IMG/VR virus record: IMGVR_UViG_3300028025_004450
Span: 1-33,967 of that record
Source: a virus
DNA length: 33,967 nt
Strand: one strand, 5' to 3'
Shown: one piece after another, positions 17,801 to 25,692 of the stretch
Layout of the letters: the number at the start of each line of letters is the position of its first letter
How positions within the stretch are numbered: position 1 is the stretch's first letter
The notes under the pieces: model-generated
What the model saw: only the letters and a program-made list of their open reading frames with translations
Database searches by the model: none
Told to the model about the DNA's origin: nothing
Program-made: the position numbers and the translations under genes

Positions 17801-20800
17801 AGTTTCATCAATGGGTTTTCCTAAAATATCGCTAGCAGCAGACTCTACAGTTTTTGCTTCTTCAATGCTGTCAATAACGTTTTGCCAAGCACCCTCAGTT
17901 TCTTCAATAATTTTTATTCTAACGCCAATTGGATCTTTTGTGAGGTCTTCTCCGTTTGGACCAAGAAGCTCCAGAAGTTTTCCGTTTACATCCATTCCAA
18001 ATGTGGTATCGCCCATTTCTGTTGCTATTGCTGAAACAACGCTCCTTGCATCTACAGCGTTCATTGCACCAGAAGCCACGGCATTGGCCATTCTTGAAAC
18101 TAAAAGATTTTCTGCATTCGACTTTCCGACCTTATTAATTGATTCTTGAGTTGCTGCAACCTGTTGCTTATTTTCACCTTGTTCTAGATAAGCCTGTCCA
18201 AACGTAATCTTTCCAGATGTTGATACACCGCCCTGTCTTTCAGAACGATTTCTCATTTCAATCTCACCAGCTGTTACGTTTCCAGTAGCTTCAGCAAACG
18301 ACTTTAATGATTTTGCACTAGTTCCCAAAGCATTTCCTAGTTCTACTGCTTTTTTGATTCCATCGTTATATTGCTGAATGGACACTCCAATTGCAACAGC
18401 AAAAACTCCAAGAACTGCAACTACAGCCATTAGTGGTCCTGGTAGCATTGCTAACATTGGTCCAACTGTTGATAGAATCATCATTGGTCCAGACAACGCT
18501 CCTGCGATCTGACCAACAGGCCCCTCTACTCCTTGTGCCATCATGAGTCCCATAGATGCTCCCATGCCAATGCCAGCACCCTTACCACTCTTTACAAACT
18601 CACCAATTTTTCCTGGAGCTGCTTTAATTGCAGAACCAGCTGATTGTGCTGCTGCAGCTGCAATTTGTTTTGCACTGTTTGCAATTCCTATTGCTGCTTG
18701 TTGTGCAGATATTGTCATATTTTTTACAGATGTTGAAACTTTAGTTGCAGCATTAATTGAAAAATCTTTCATAGACATTGCAGCGGCAACAAGACCATTT
18801 TTAGCAGAAGTAGCAGCATTTTGCAACATTGTTATTGGAGATCTTGCTAGCTGTAACTGTGCAGACATATTCTTAATATTAGTACCCATGATACTAAAGT
18901 CACCGTTAAGTTTTTGAATTGGTGATGCAGAAGCAAGGAGTGTAGCTATTGCACCAGAAGACATCATCTTCTTGCTTTGCTGTTCAATAAATGCTTTCAT
19001 GCTTCCAGATACTACTGGAGCTACTTGTGGTACACGACCAAATGCAGGATTGGTATTAACTTTTCTATTTGCTATTGCTTCACCAGCAGACTTGGCTTTT
19101 GCTATGCCCTCTTTTGCACCTTCTGTAAATCCTTCAGAGTGAGCAGCACCAACCTTCTTTGGCACTTTAGCTGGAGAGGCCACACCGCCTTCTTCTTTTG
19201 CACCTTCATTAAATGCATCTTTTTGTTCTTTAACAGCTTTTTTACCAGCAGTTCTTGCAGCCTTAACGCCTTCTGGTGTTGAAAAGTCTCCTGGCTGTAG
19301 GTCTAAGTACATAGGTCCTCTTGGAAGTGTAGACCTTACACTATTTGTAGTTCTACTTTTTCCTGGCTTTGATCCCATTGCAGCATCTACAAGTGCTGCG
19401 TCTTCTGGATTTCTTTCTTTATATTGTTGCTGTTCTTTTGTTGACCAAGAAACCCTAAATCCACCAACAGTATTTTCAGCTCTTCTGATAGCTGCCTTTG
19501 CCCTATTTTCTGGCATTTCAGCCATAGCTTTTTTATGAACTTTATCTAAGTCTGTATCTGAGATTATTGCAGATTTACCAGCTGCTAGTTGTGCAGCTTC
19601 TAGTTCTGCAATGTACTTTCTCATTGTTGCATCATATTGCTTTATTTCTTCTTGAAGCTGTGGATCATCAAATGCCTCTTCTGCCATTTCAAAAGTTGCT
19701 CTCCACTTTTCAAGGCCGCCTCTGTCCCAATCTGCAAGAACTTCTTGAATTTTTGCATTACCATTTTTCATAGCAGAATTTATTGCCATTAATTGATCAA
19801 AGAAGAATGAAGACTCTGCTGTAAGCTTTGGACTAAAACCTTGACTTTGAGCTTTTTCAACTACAGAAAACATATTCTTTTCTTTTGAACTTGGTGTTCC
19901 AACTAATTGCCTTGCTTCTGCTGGAGAAACCTCTCTTGTTGCCCCAACATGTTGTTGACTTATTGATCCAGCTTGTCCTAATTGAGCAGCTATAACCTTT
20001 CTTCCTAATTCAAGATCATTTTCTGTAAAGAATTTTTTAAGCTTATCTCTTGTTGGCTTAGCTTCTGCTTGTTCAAACTGTGCTAATGCTTGGTGTAAAC
20101 CATCTGTCAGTCCAAGCTCTATTGCCTTGCCAAGGCTGTCTGATAGCTGTTCTTGCAGTCTTGCTTGTGACCCAGTAGCTGCTTTAGAAACAATTCTTCC
20201 TATAAGCTCTTCTGTTCCCACTTCATCTGTTCCTAGCTTATACCCTGGAAGATTACCTGCAATCATTCCTCTAATAAGTGGTCTGTACTTTTCTGCTTGC
20301 TTCTTTGGAATTACCGCTTCGCCAGGGGTAAGTAGAGCAGGAACAGTGTCTTTGTTACCTGTACCAGGAACCATTTGAGAACCAGAAGCAAATTTAAGTG
20401 GGTCAAATACATTAACCCCTAGACCTGCAACTGCATTTCTATTGTCTTCCATGTCGTCAAAGAATGCTTCAAGATCATACTCGTCCATAACATTCTTAGC
20501 CTGTACGGCTTTTAGTTCTGCCGTGCTTAGTCCAGAAAGTGACTTGTCTGCAATATCTCTTGAAATAAGCTTTACATTTTTTGGATTAATGCCAAGTGCC
20601 TTTAGGTGGGCAGTTGTCATTGGATCCATAGTGTTTGGTCTGGCAGTCATAATAATAATCTTTTTGCCAGCAGCCTGTGAATCCAAAAGATTCTGAATAA
20701 CCTTTGGCATTGGTGCTGCACCCTTAATTGCTTCCCAGCCCCAACTCTTACGTTGTTCTTTTGGAAGCTTTGCATTAGCTTCTCTGTGTCCTGGCAGGAA

Positions 20801-23800
20801 GCTTGACAAGTTAACTAGTGTGTCGTCAAAATCGTAGCCCCTTGCTACAGGTTTCTTTGTTACTCTTGATGTTCCTCTTGCAAGCTTTTGTGGCTTAGGC
20901 TGAACTGCTGAGTGAATACCGTGGAATTTTGACCAGTCTACATTTCTACCTTCCCTTAGTCTGTCAACCATTTTCTGATATGCTGCAATTTCTTGTGGGT
21001 CTGTTAGCCCAAAGCTTGCAATAGTTTGTTGAAGTTTTGGCAGAACAGTATCAATTTCAGAAACAATCATATCGTTATACTGTTGTGGGGTCATAGACTT
21101 TGCAATGTCTGCAGTACTTTCTGCAAATGCTCTCTTTGCTCCTCCACGAACGGCAAGAAGGTTAATATTTGCCTGTTCTTCCATTGTTGGCATTTGTGGG
21201 GCAAAGTCACGGAATCCAGAAGCTCTGTCAAACACACCAGCAGTACCAACATCAGCCAATACGTTTGAATACATGTTAGACTGTGAAAGATCTTTGTCAC
21301 CACGAAGTAGAGATGCTACAAGTTGCTTTCCCATTTCTTCTTTTGTAAAAGTTCCAGTTGGATTTGCTAGTGCTTCATCAAAAGGTGACTCTAATGCAAA
21401 GACTTTTCTTTGTCCCTTTTCATCATTAGGATCTTTCATTACTCTTAGACTTTGCTGTGGAGTCTTTAGTCCATGTGCTTCACGAGCAATTTGTGTAGCT
21501 CTTAGCTCTGCAACTGCTCCTCGTTCATCCATTTGTGGTTTAACAAACACAAGAGAGCCATCTGGCTTACGGTAAAGGCCTCCCATTGCCTTATTGCCAT
21601 AAGGGTTGCTTTCAAAGTCTGGGAAGCTGTGTCCTTTACTTGGAGAGATAAGCTCACCAAAATCAGTAACAGGCATCTTTGACCTTTTACTCTTTTTGAA
21701 TCGCTTGAAAATTTCCATGAGTGGATTGCCAACAATTCCACCTTTAGAGAATCCTGGAACATTGCCAGCAATAAGACCTTCTACAAGACTTCTGTTAGCG
21801 GCAACTTGCTTAGCTGGAATAACTGCTTCACCATTTGAAAGCATTGCAGGGATTGAATCAGAAGTGCCTGTACCTGGTCCACTTATAATTCCTCCACTAG
21901 CTTTTTTAACTGGAGCTGTTCTTCCTACAGTACCACGATTTACTGGTGCAGACATAAATCTACCCTGAGCAACTGATGCTTGCTCATAGGCAGTAATTAG
22001 CTGTCTAATTGCAGCCCTCTCAGATGTAAACGCTTGTGTCAAACTATTGTGTGCTTGCTCTAGAGATGCAGCTGCAGCCATAGCGTTAATCTGTTCTTGC
22101 GACATGTACTTAGTTTGTTCACCAAGGACCTTAGACTGTCCACCTAATCTTTTAAAGAAGTTAAAAAGACCCATAAGGCCTTTAATTAGGTTTGCTGCAC
22201 CGTTAGCAATAAGACCAAAGCCCATCAAAAGAATTGGTCCAAGACCTGCTACAGCACCAACAATAAGCATTGTAAAGTTCTTTGCACCGTCTCCCCAACT
22301 ATTAAAACCATCAAGAAGCTGTTTTCCCCATTCAATAATGGGAGTGATAAGCTTTAAGAATGCTTCTCCTACTGGAGCCAGTGCAGCTTGAAACTTTTCT
22401 AATGCCGCCTGAAATTTGAACATTGGAGAGTCTGCAACTTTTTTCATTTCTCGTTCAGATAAGATTGAAAGCTCTACGGCGGACCTTGCTGTTAACTCAA
22501 GTACACGACCTGCCTGAGTTCCGTCTTTAATAACATTCTGGAATAAAGTAGACATACGAGCAAACTGAAACTTTCCAAAAAGTTGTTCAATTGCCTGTGC
22601 TCTGTTTGTTGGATCAAGTCCGTCTAGGGCTAAACCTAGATCAACAATCATCTGCTTTACATTGCCCTTGTTTCCATCCACAATTCCCTGAAGATTAACG
22701 CCAAACTTGGCAAGCATTTCTGTTGCTGCTGTTGTTGGATTAATCATAGATGCAAGACCAGACTTAAGTGCGTTAGCACCTTCAGAGGCGTTAATACCAC
22801 CTTCACGCATGGCTGTAAGGAAGAATGCTAGGTCTTTTACATCTCCACCAAGTTGTTGAATAACTGGAGCAGCGGTTGGGATAGCTGTAGTTAGGTCTTC
22901 AATAGAAGTGACTGTTTGGTTTTCAACTGCGTTAAGAAAGTTAATGTCTTTTGCAAGATCTCTAGTTGCAGTACCGAATGCACTTGTAAGAGAGATAGTT
23001 GTTTCTAGGGCTTTTTGTTGATCTACCCCACCTAGCACAGCAAGCTTTGATGCTTGATCAACTTGTGCTAAAAGATCTGCACCAGTTTTACCCATAGCAG
23101 CTGCGTCAGCAGCAAGACTCATTGTCTTTTCAACAGCTAATCCGTATGTTGTATATGCATTAGCAAGGCCTTTAATCTCTTCAACCATCTTGTCGGTTTC
23201 ACCAGTTGGAGTAAAGGTGTCTCCATATACACGCTTAAATCTAATAGCCTGTTCTTCAAGTTTCATAAACTCTCTAGCAGCTGCTGCACCAGCAATTCCA
23301 AGCGGAATAGAAAAACCAACCATAAGCTGACGACCAGCCCACTGGGTGTTCTTACCAAAATTTAGAAGGTTTGTAGAGCCTTGCCTCATTAACTCATTAA
23401 AGAGTTGTTGTTTCTGTGCAGCAATAGCTGTCTTTGTTCCAAGATCCTGTAGATCAAGTGTTAGTGGCCTAATGGCAATTGTCTTAATTGCACCATTTGC
23501 CTCAGTGCCAAGTTTAATATATTGAGTCTGTAAATCTTTTACACGTTCTCTAGCAACCTTATCAATAGTTGCCATTTCGGTTTGAAAGACCTTGCCGAAT
23601 GTTTTTGTAGATGCCCCAGCATATTTAAAATATTCTCCAAGAGAAAACTTGTTCTTCTCAAGGGATGTTGTAAAGGCATCTGCACTACTTTTAACATTTC
23701 TAAAACCTGCTGAAAAATTTCCAGTAGCATTAAGAGAGTTAACGAGTTCTTTTTGAAGTTGTGAAGAGGTAGCAGCAGCTTGTGCTCCACCTCTAGCCAT

Positions 23801-23902
23801 TGAGGTGTGGAAGGCTGATATTTCGGACTGGAGTCTCTTAATAGCTGCAAGAGCATTAGACGTATCAATATTTACATTAATATTGGATTCAACATCAGCC
23901 AT
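14810..23902 (-). CDS. Tape measure protein with embedded enzyme-like domains
   Basis: At 3030 aa this is the largest gene. Residues about 244-457 form the TP901/PhageMin_Tail core (AAMGKTGADLLAQVDQA, MREGGINASEGANALKSGL). Hydrophobic stretches lie at about 537-577 and 1807-1842. Between two copies of a GT-x-D-[ST]-[IV]-PA-[ML]-L-x-x-GE-[AF]-V repeat (about 667-723 and 1170-1226) lie a possible kinase-like region (about 760-930) and a HAD-like domain (about 1020-1165: DFDDT, MTARP, FFDDMEDN). A Gly/Pro linker (about 2421-2432), a coiled-coil region (about 2520-2790) and a proline run (about 2846-2862) follow. A CW_7-like motif (about 2866-2905), four tandem GG-x-x-x-YM repeats and a third PAML repeat end it. 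The ribosome-binding site AGAGGTG fits the ATG at 23902. The core sets tail length; the added domains may act on cell wall or host during genome entry, which is inference. Confidence 0.95.
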   Translation of the reverse strand: MADVESNINVNIDTSNALAAIKRLQSEISAFHTSMARGGAQAAATSSQLQKELVNSLNATGNFSAGFRNVKSSADAFTTSLEKNKFSLGEYFKYAGASTKTFGKVFQTEMATIDKVARERVKDLQTQYIKLGTEANGAIKTIAIRPLTLDLQDLGTKTAIAAQKQQLFNELMRQGSTNLLNFGKNTQWAGRQLMVGFSIPLGIAGAAAAREFMKLEEQAIRFKRVYGDTFTPTGETDKMVEEIKGLANAYTTYGLAVEKTMSLAADAAAMGKTGADLLAQVDQASKLAVLGGVDQQKALETTISLTSAFGTATRDLAKDINFLNAVENQTVTSIEDLTTAIPTAAPVIQQLGGDVKDLAFFLTAMREGGINASEGANALKSGLASMINPTTAATEMLAKFGVNLQGIVDGNKGNVKQMIVDLGLALDGLDPTNRAQAIEQLFGKFQFARMSTLFQNVIKDGTQAGRVLELTARSAVELSILSEREMKKVADSPMFKFQAALEKFQAALAPVGEAFLKLITPIIEWGKQLLDGFNSWGDGAKNFTMLIVGAVAGLGPILLMGFGLIANGAANLIKGLMGLFNFFKRLGGQSKVLGEQTKYMSQEQINAMAAAASLEQAHNSLTQAFTSERAAIRQLITAYEQASVAQGRFMSAPVNRGTVGRTAPVKKASGGIISGPGTGTSDSIPAMLSNGEAVIPAKQVAANRSLVEGLIAGNVPGFSKGGIVGNPLMEIFKRFKKSKRSKMPVTDFGELISPSKGHSFPDFESNPYGNKAMGGLYRKPDGSLVFVKPQMDERGAVAELRATQIAREAHGLKTPQQSLRVMKDPNDEKGQRKVFALESPFDEALANPTGTFTKEEMGKQLVASLLRGDKDLSQSNMYSNVLADVGTAGVFDRASGFRDFAPQMPTMEEQANINLLAVRGGAKRAFAESTADIAKSMTPQQYNDMIVSEIDTVLPKLQQTIASFGLTDPQEIAAYQKMVDRLREGRNVDWSKFHGIHSAVQPKPQKLARGTSRVTKKPVARGYDFDDTLVNLSSFLPGHREANAKLPKEQRKSWGWEAIKGAAPMPKVIQNLLDSQAAGKKIIIMTARPNTMDPMTTAHLKALGINPKNVKLISRDIADKSLSGLSTAELKAVQAKNVMDEYDLEAFFDDMEDNRNAVAGLGVNVFDPLKFASGSQMVPGTGNKDTVPALLTPGEAVIPKKQAEKYRPLIRGMIAGNLPGYKLGTDEVGTEELIGRIVSKAATGSQARLQEQLSDSLGKAIELGLTDGLHQALAQFEQAEAKPTRDKLKKFFTENDLELGRKVIAAQLGQAGSISQQHVGATREVSPAEARQLVGTPSSKEKNMFSVVEKAQSQGFSPKLTAESSFFFDQLMAINSAMKNGNAKIQEVLADWDRGGLEKWRATFEMAEEAFDDPQLQEEIKQYDATMRKYIAELEAAQLAAGKSAIISDTDLDKVHKKAMAEMPENRAKAAIRRAENTVGGFRVSWSTKEQQQYKERNPEDAALVDAAMGSKPGKSRTTNSVRSTLPRGPMYLDLQPGDFSTPEGVKAARTAGKKAVKEQKDAFNEGAKEEGGVASPAKVPKKVGAAHSEGFTEGAKEGIAKAKSAGEAIANRKVNTNPAFGRVPQVAPVVSGSMKAFIEQQSKKMMSSGAIATLLASASPIQKLNGDFSIMGTNIKNMSAQLQLARSPITMLQNAATSAKNGLVAAAMSMKDFSINAATKVSTSVKNMTISAQQAAIGIANSAKQIAAAAAQSAGSAIKAAPGKIGEFVKSGKGAGIGMGASMGLMMAQGVEGPVGQIAGALSGPMMILSTVGPMLAMLPGPLMAVVAVLGVFAVAIGVSIQQYNDGIKKAVELGNALGTSAKSLKSFAEATGNVTAGEIEMRNRSERQGGVSTSGKITFGQAYLEQGENKQQVAATQESINKVGKSNAENLLVSRMANAVASGAMNAVDARSVVSAIATEMGDTTFGMDVNGKLLELLGPNGEDLTKDPIGVRIKIIEETEGAWQNVIDSIEEAKTVESAASDILGKPIDETKTKKDGLGQEFYDSEGNLVGKKSTVVGIKGSVSTYTDASGKVVQSGANVGTTSAGAVGYEGATYAQAFSSQLSSIQQALASAKPGEDTSGIIAKQQELYGQVATVTPQLDKGRNDAMVEGFKQNIAGRYEGDTGQQQNASNVANNIIGNANATQTQEAQLLVNLGSDTGLDPATMANMMKIFGGSTESIQQMLDLQINMDPAQYADLSSVYSQFTDNPEMVQKFQTDVFVKQDKAGQQAITNSLTQISKANSDPKIRRLQLETVMKDKSGATLRLINKRVNDLKKQPKISLQFLADTNGIDTASAEFQELKAKWDAIPEKDQASFAMNFTTNFTTTGDKNNPAYLKWLETNKGKSIVDFAASEAQTSITTSTDDTDVSDTGDDDTGDTSGGGGGGSPEPPPRTVVDVIADQQKRITAIGDQTSAVRKLVAAGLSLADAYAIASNAEDAALIAREASTEQLAELVAKTREAEKATKDLAAAQSVSNSLMETKDKNALAAKLAADKTLTDTQKTFLLQNADAARLYMTPTLDPAALNQALIDAQNAKTYEFNINKVTIPGLQDIWQKGMSNAAAAFSAQQNVIELNFKVQKDPLKDIVEAGQRAISDIQNRAGGLDDLDADLQRIAAKEFEINKAYDEKAKALNEVSRINDRIISQQKSQLGLANALSTGDIAAAARAAQDMQAQGSLNSIADQRTALDEARKAEIEGLTGTSGLTREQIEEKIRDLKAQILEIEEKRVEPAQRQMELLDRMQQDQIDALVVLGKTKDEWNSINASLELANTKTYEFQESMRQALSIATQLGAALAGATVQSVYTPPPPPPAPPPAPAATGRSAAWLNDMAQRVMRGEFGNGQARRNALGADYAAVQAIVDTYYSKGGLVSYMKKGGMMSYMNSGGMVPYMAMGGIANMLAKGTDTIPAMLTAGEFVMSKPAVDKLGAGRLAELNRGYDRNSNNRFDSVYNYSISVNASTNANPREIANTVLAQIKQVDAQRIRSNRF
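14950..15105 (-). repeat. Tape measure internal repeat, copy 3
   Basis: This stretch encodes KGTDTIPAMLTAGEFVMSKP followed by a conserved helical tail. It is the most divergent of three copies (the others are at 20225-20392 and 21735-21900). The motif is common in tape measure proteins of Gram-positive phages and usually marks domain borders. Confidence 0.75.
15074..15183 (-). repeat. Tandem 9-residue repeats in tape measure C-terminus
   Basis: Four consecutive units have the form [SKNA]-[KSM]-G-G-hydrophobic-x-x-[YM]-[ML]: KGGLVSYM, KGGMMSYM, SGGMVPYM and MGGIANML. They lie between the CW_7-like motif and the third PAML repeat. The glycine/methionine-rich hydrophobic pattern may be flexible or membrane-interacting. 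Confidence 0.8.
20225..20392 (-). repeat. Tape measure internal repeat, copy 2
   Basis: This stretch encodes PGTGNKDTVPALLTPGEAVI, then KKQAEKYRPLIRGMIAGNLP and GYKLG. It aligns along its whole ~56-residue length with copy 1 at 21735-21900, including the IAGN-[VL]-PG-[FY] end. It closes the segment that contains the enzyme-like domains. Confidence 0.85.
21735..21900 (-). repeat. Tape measure internal repeat, copy 1
   Basis: This stretch encodes SGPGTGTSDSIPAMLSNGEA, then AANRSLVEGLIAGNVPGFSK and GG. It opens the segment holding the kinase-like and HAD-like regions and is matched by copy 2 at 20225-20392. The direct-repeat flanks suggest the segment could have been gained by homologous recombination. 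Confidence 0.85.
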
Positions 23903-23920
23903 CCAGTAGCACCTCTAATC

Positions 23921-24232
23921 TTAACCGATAAGGTTTGTATCTGACAGCTTAACGCCAGAAGCCTCTTCTACAATCTTATAGACTGTAGGAAGGTCAAGGT
24001 TATCCTCCAAAGCTTTTAGGTCCTCTGAAATTTCAGGCTTATACTGCTTCATAGCAATCTGGACACACTCCATAAGAATACTCATAGACTTGTCGTTATC
24101 ATCAGCTACCTCGGCAATAGCCTGGAACTTCTTCATAAATGGACGAAGTAGCGAAATCTTTAGGGGTCGCACACTAATGGTTTGTCCATCGATAAGAGTG
24201 ATAACCTTATCTTCATTTACAGTTGTAGACAT
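23921..24232 (-). CDS. Tail assembly chaperone paralogue (short form)
   Basis: The protein has 103 aa from the ATG at 24232, which is preceded by a strong AAGGAGG site; an upstream in-frame codon at 24268 would add 12 residues without a ribosome-binding site. It aligns with the N-terminal half of the gene at 24272-24949: VRPLKISLLRPFMKKF against ISPLKIKFLREFMIEF, CVQIAMKQYKPEIS against CVAVCMKQFRPEIS, and TVYKIVEEASGVKLSD against MIYKIIEFAANIKLNE. Tail assembly chaperones (lambda G/GT role) bind the tape measure protein during tube assembly. Its position directly before the tape measure gene fits. Confidence 0.82.
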   Translation of the reverse strand: MSTTVNEDKVITLIDGQTISVRPLKISLLRPFMKKFQAIAEVADDNDKSMSILMECVQIAMKQYKPEISEDLKALEDNLDLPTVYKIVEEASGVKLSDTNLIG

Positions 24233-24258
24233 TAAATCCTCCTTGTTTGTCTTAATCA

Positions 24259-24267
24259 ATTGTATCA
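24259..24267 (-). promoter_or_regulatory. Possible extended -10 promoter for the short tail chaperone
   Basis: The minus strand reads TGATACAAT, 26 nt before the ATG at 24232, with a full Shine-Dalgarno in between. It resembles the TGNTATACT boxes but would give a transcript with a short leader. No clear -35 is seen. The AT-rich context makes chance occurrence possible. Confidence 0.35.
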
Positions 24268-24271
24268 TAGA

Positions 24272-24949
24272 CTAGTCCCATTTTTCATAGGACAATCCTT
24301 GACCAATACCAAATCCTGCCATATCTGCATTTACTCCTTGTAAAGCAAGTACGTCCCTTGGATCAGTTGTAGCACCTTTAGTAAATACTTTTGTTTTTAG
24401 TTTTTCCCATGCATCTGGCTCACCAGATTGTGCATCAAGGTCTACTCCCTGAATTGCAGCAAAAAACTTTTTTTCTTTATAGTCTAGTTCTCTTTTTGAA
24501 CTTAGAGTAAGTGTTACTTCTGGTAAAGAAAGTGAGGATTCCAGCTCTTCGTAGTCTTTCCAATTCCCCAGCAAAAACAACTCACCTTCAATTGCTGCCA
24601 AATCAAACTCCGACCAGGAAGATCCTTTTTCTGCTTGCTCTTTTACTGGTTCTTCTGAGGCTTCGTTTAGCTTAATGTTTGCTGCAAACTCAATAATCTT
24701 ATAAATCATAGACATGTCGCAAACATCTTCTACTAATTCTTTGGTTGATATTTCTGGTCTAAACTGTTTCATACATACCGCTACGCATGATGCAAGTCTT
24801 TCAATTGCCTCTTCATCATCCCTTGCCATTTTTACGTTTTCAAACTCAATCATAAACTCTCTTAAAAATTTAATCTTAAGAGGAGAGATTATTAACTTGT
24901 GTTCATCAAGAAGTTCTACTTCGCAAGTTTCGTATATTTTTGTAGCCAT
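24272..24949 (-). CDS. Tail assembly chaperone (long form)
   Basis: In this 225-aa protein, residues 1-95 are a helical G-like domain, a linker rich in E and K follows (about 96-110), and residues about 111-170 carry a tryptophan-containing region (WSEFDLAAIEGELFLLGNW and KKFFAAIQGVDLD) typical of the longer GT-type chaperone. Normally the long form arises by -1 frameshift from the short form. Here it is encoded in one continuous frame, and a separate short paralogue follows. It sits between tail tube and tape measure genes, the standard chaperone location. There is no Shine-Dalgarno; an extended -10 box 6 nt upstream suggests leaderless translation. Confidence 0.82.
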   Translation of the reverse strand: MATKIYETCEVELLDEHKLIISPLKIKFLREFMIEFENVKMARDDEEAIERLASCVAVCMKQFRPEISTKELVEDVCDMSMIYKIIEFAANIKLNEASEEPVKEQAEKGSSWSEFDLAAIEGELFLLGNWKDYEELESSLSLPEVTLTLSSKRELDYKEKKFFAAIQGVDLDAQSGEPDAWEKLKTKVFTKGATTDPRDVLALQGVNADMAGFGIGQGLSYEKWD

Positions 24950-24955
24950 TGTTTA

Positions 24956-24964
24956 AGTATAGCA
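24956..24964 (-). promoter_or_regulatory. Extended -10 leaderless promoter for the tail chaperone genes
   Basis: The minus strand reads TGCTATACT, then 6 nt (TAAACA) to the ATG at 24949, with no ribosome-binding site. It lies directly after the T-tract of the terminator at 24963-24992, so the tail tube unit ends and the chaperone/tape measure unit starts within about 45 nt. Confidence 0.65.
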
Positions 24965-24992
24965 AAAAGAAAGGCCCAGGTTTCCCTGGGCC
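24963..24992 (-). terminator. Rho-independent terminator after tail tube gene
   Basis: The minus strand has a perfect 8-bp stem, GGCCCAGG / CCTGGGCC, with a GAAA tetraloop, followed by TTTCTTTTTGC. It starts 16 nt after the tail tube stop codon. GNRA loop, GC-rich stem and U-tract together make a strong terminator. Confidence 0.92.
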
Positions 24993-25008
24993 AATCTAAT
25001 ATGTTCAA

Positions 25009-25692
25009 TTATGAACGTGGTGTTGAGTCTGCAGTGTATGTGCGGTCAACAATCTTGCCGTACACTCCTGAGTCATTCGGTAGAAGACGGAAGGATACTT
25101 CGAACATTGTTGCTTCCTCACGCTTTGCTGCGACCGTTACGCTCTCAATTGAGAGAGCACGGTATGCAACATAGATACGCTCGACCTGTTCTGCTGGAGC
25201 ACAGTCACCTGTACCTGGACCAACAGCAACAAGACCTCGCTCGATTGGACATTCTCCAAGCTCTCCTGCCTTTAGGACAAGAGTCTTTTCGCTTCCAATA
25301 CCACCTGTTGTCTTGGTTCCAAGATCAGCCTCGGCTGCTGCAGTTGCAAGAAGAAGGTTCTCTAGAGTTGCTTCTGCGAAAGAAGTCTTCATGTTTACCT
25401 TCATGCCCTGCTTGTAGAGCTTTGCTGTATCAAGGATCTGATCTACAGTAACCTCACCAAAATCAGGCTCGAACATTAGTTCAAGACCGTTTGATGTGTA
25501 ACCTACGTTACGGAAACCTTCTGATCCAGTGTTGTTGTTTGCTGCGTTTGCACCAAGTGACAAAGCTGAAACATAAGAGTTAGCTGCAATTGCTGTGGGT
25601 AGATCTGCATCTGTTAGGAGTCCCTCTTCAAATGTGAAAAGAGACGCTGCACCAACAATAATGTTGTTGCTTGTTCCTTTTGAATATGCCAT
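25009..25692 (-). CDS. Major tail tube protein
   Basis: This 227-aa protein lies between the tail terminator candidate and the tail chaperones. It has the composition of a tube protein: beta-rich, many A/G/T, with a start like those of other siphovirus tube proteins (MAYSKGTSNNIIVGAASLF). The segment DFGEVTVDQILDTAKLYKQG contains a helix between strands, as in tube subunits. Tube proteins stack as hexameric rings in hundreds of copies. High expression fits the strong GAGGTG ribosome-binding site and the immediate terminator. Codon choice here appears more GC-rich than in the neighbouring fibre genes, another sign of high expression. Confidence 0.85.
   Translation of the reverse strand: MAYSKGTSNNIIVGAASLFTFEEGLLTDADLPTAIAANSYVSALSLGANAANNNTGSEGFRNVGYTSNGLELMFEPDFGEVTVDQILDTAKLYKQGMKVNMKTSFAEATLENLLLATAAAEADLGTKTTGGIGSEKTLVLKAGELGECPIERGLVAVGPGTGDCAPAEQVERIYVAYRALSIESVTVAAKREEATMFEVSFRLLPNDSGVYGKIVDRTYTADSTPRS

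Noticed and set aside
21105-21575. Long plus-strand open frames opposite the tape measure gene
   Set aside because: They lie antisense to a well-supported gene, have no ribosome-binding sites, and have repetitive compositions typical of antisense shadows of A/G/K-rich proteins.
21200-21600. HipA-type toxin gene
   Set aside because: The kinase-like region has no start, stop or partner antitoxin of its own and is in frame within the tape measure protein.
24600-24660. Possible -1 slippage site (GAAAAAG) in the long tail chaperone
   Set aside because: It does not fit the X-XXY-YYZ pattern in the reading frame, and the long form is already continuous, so a frameshift is not needed.
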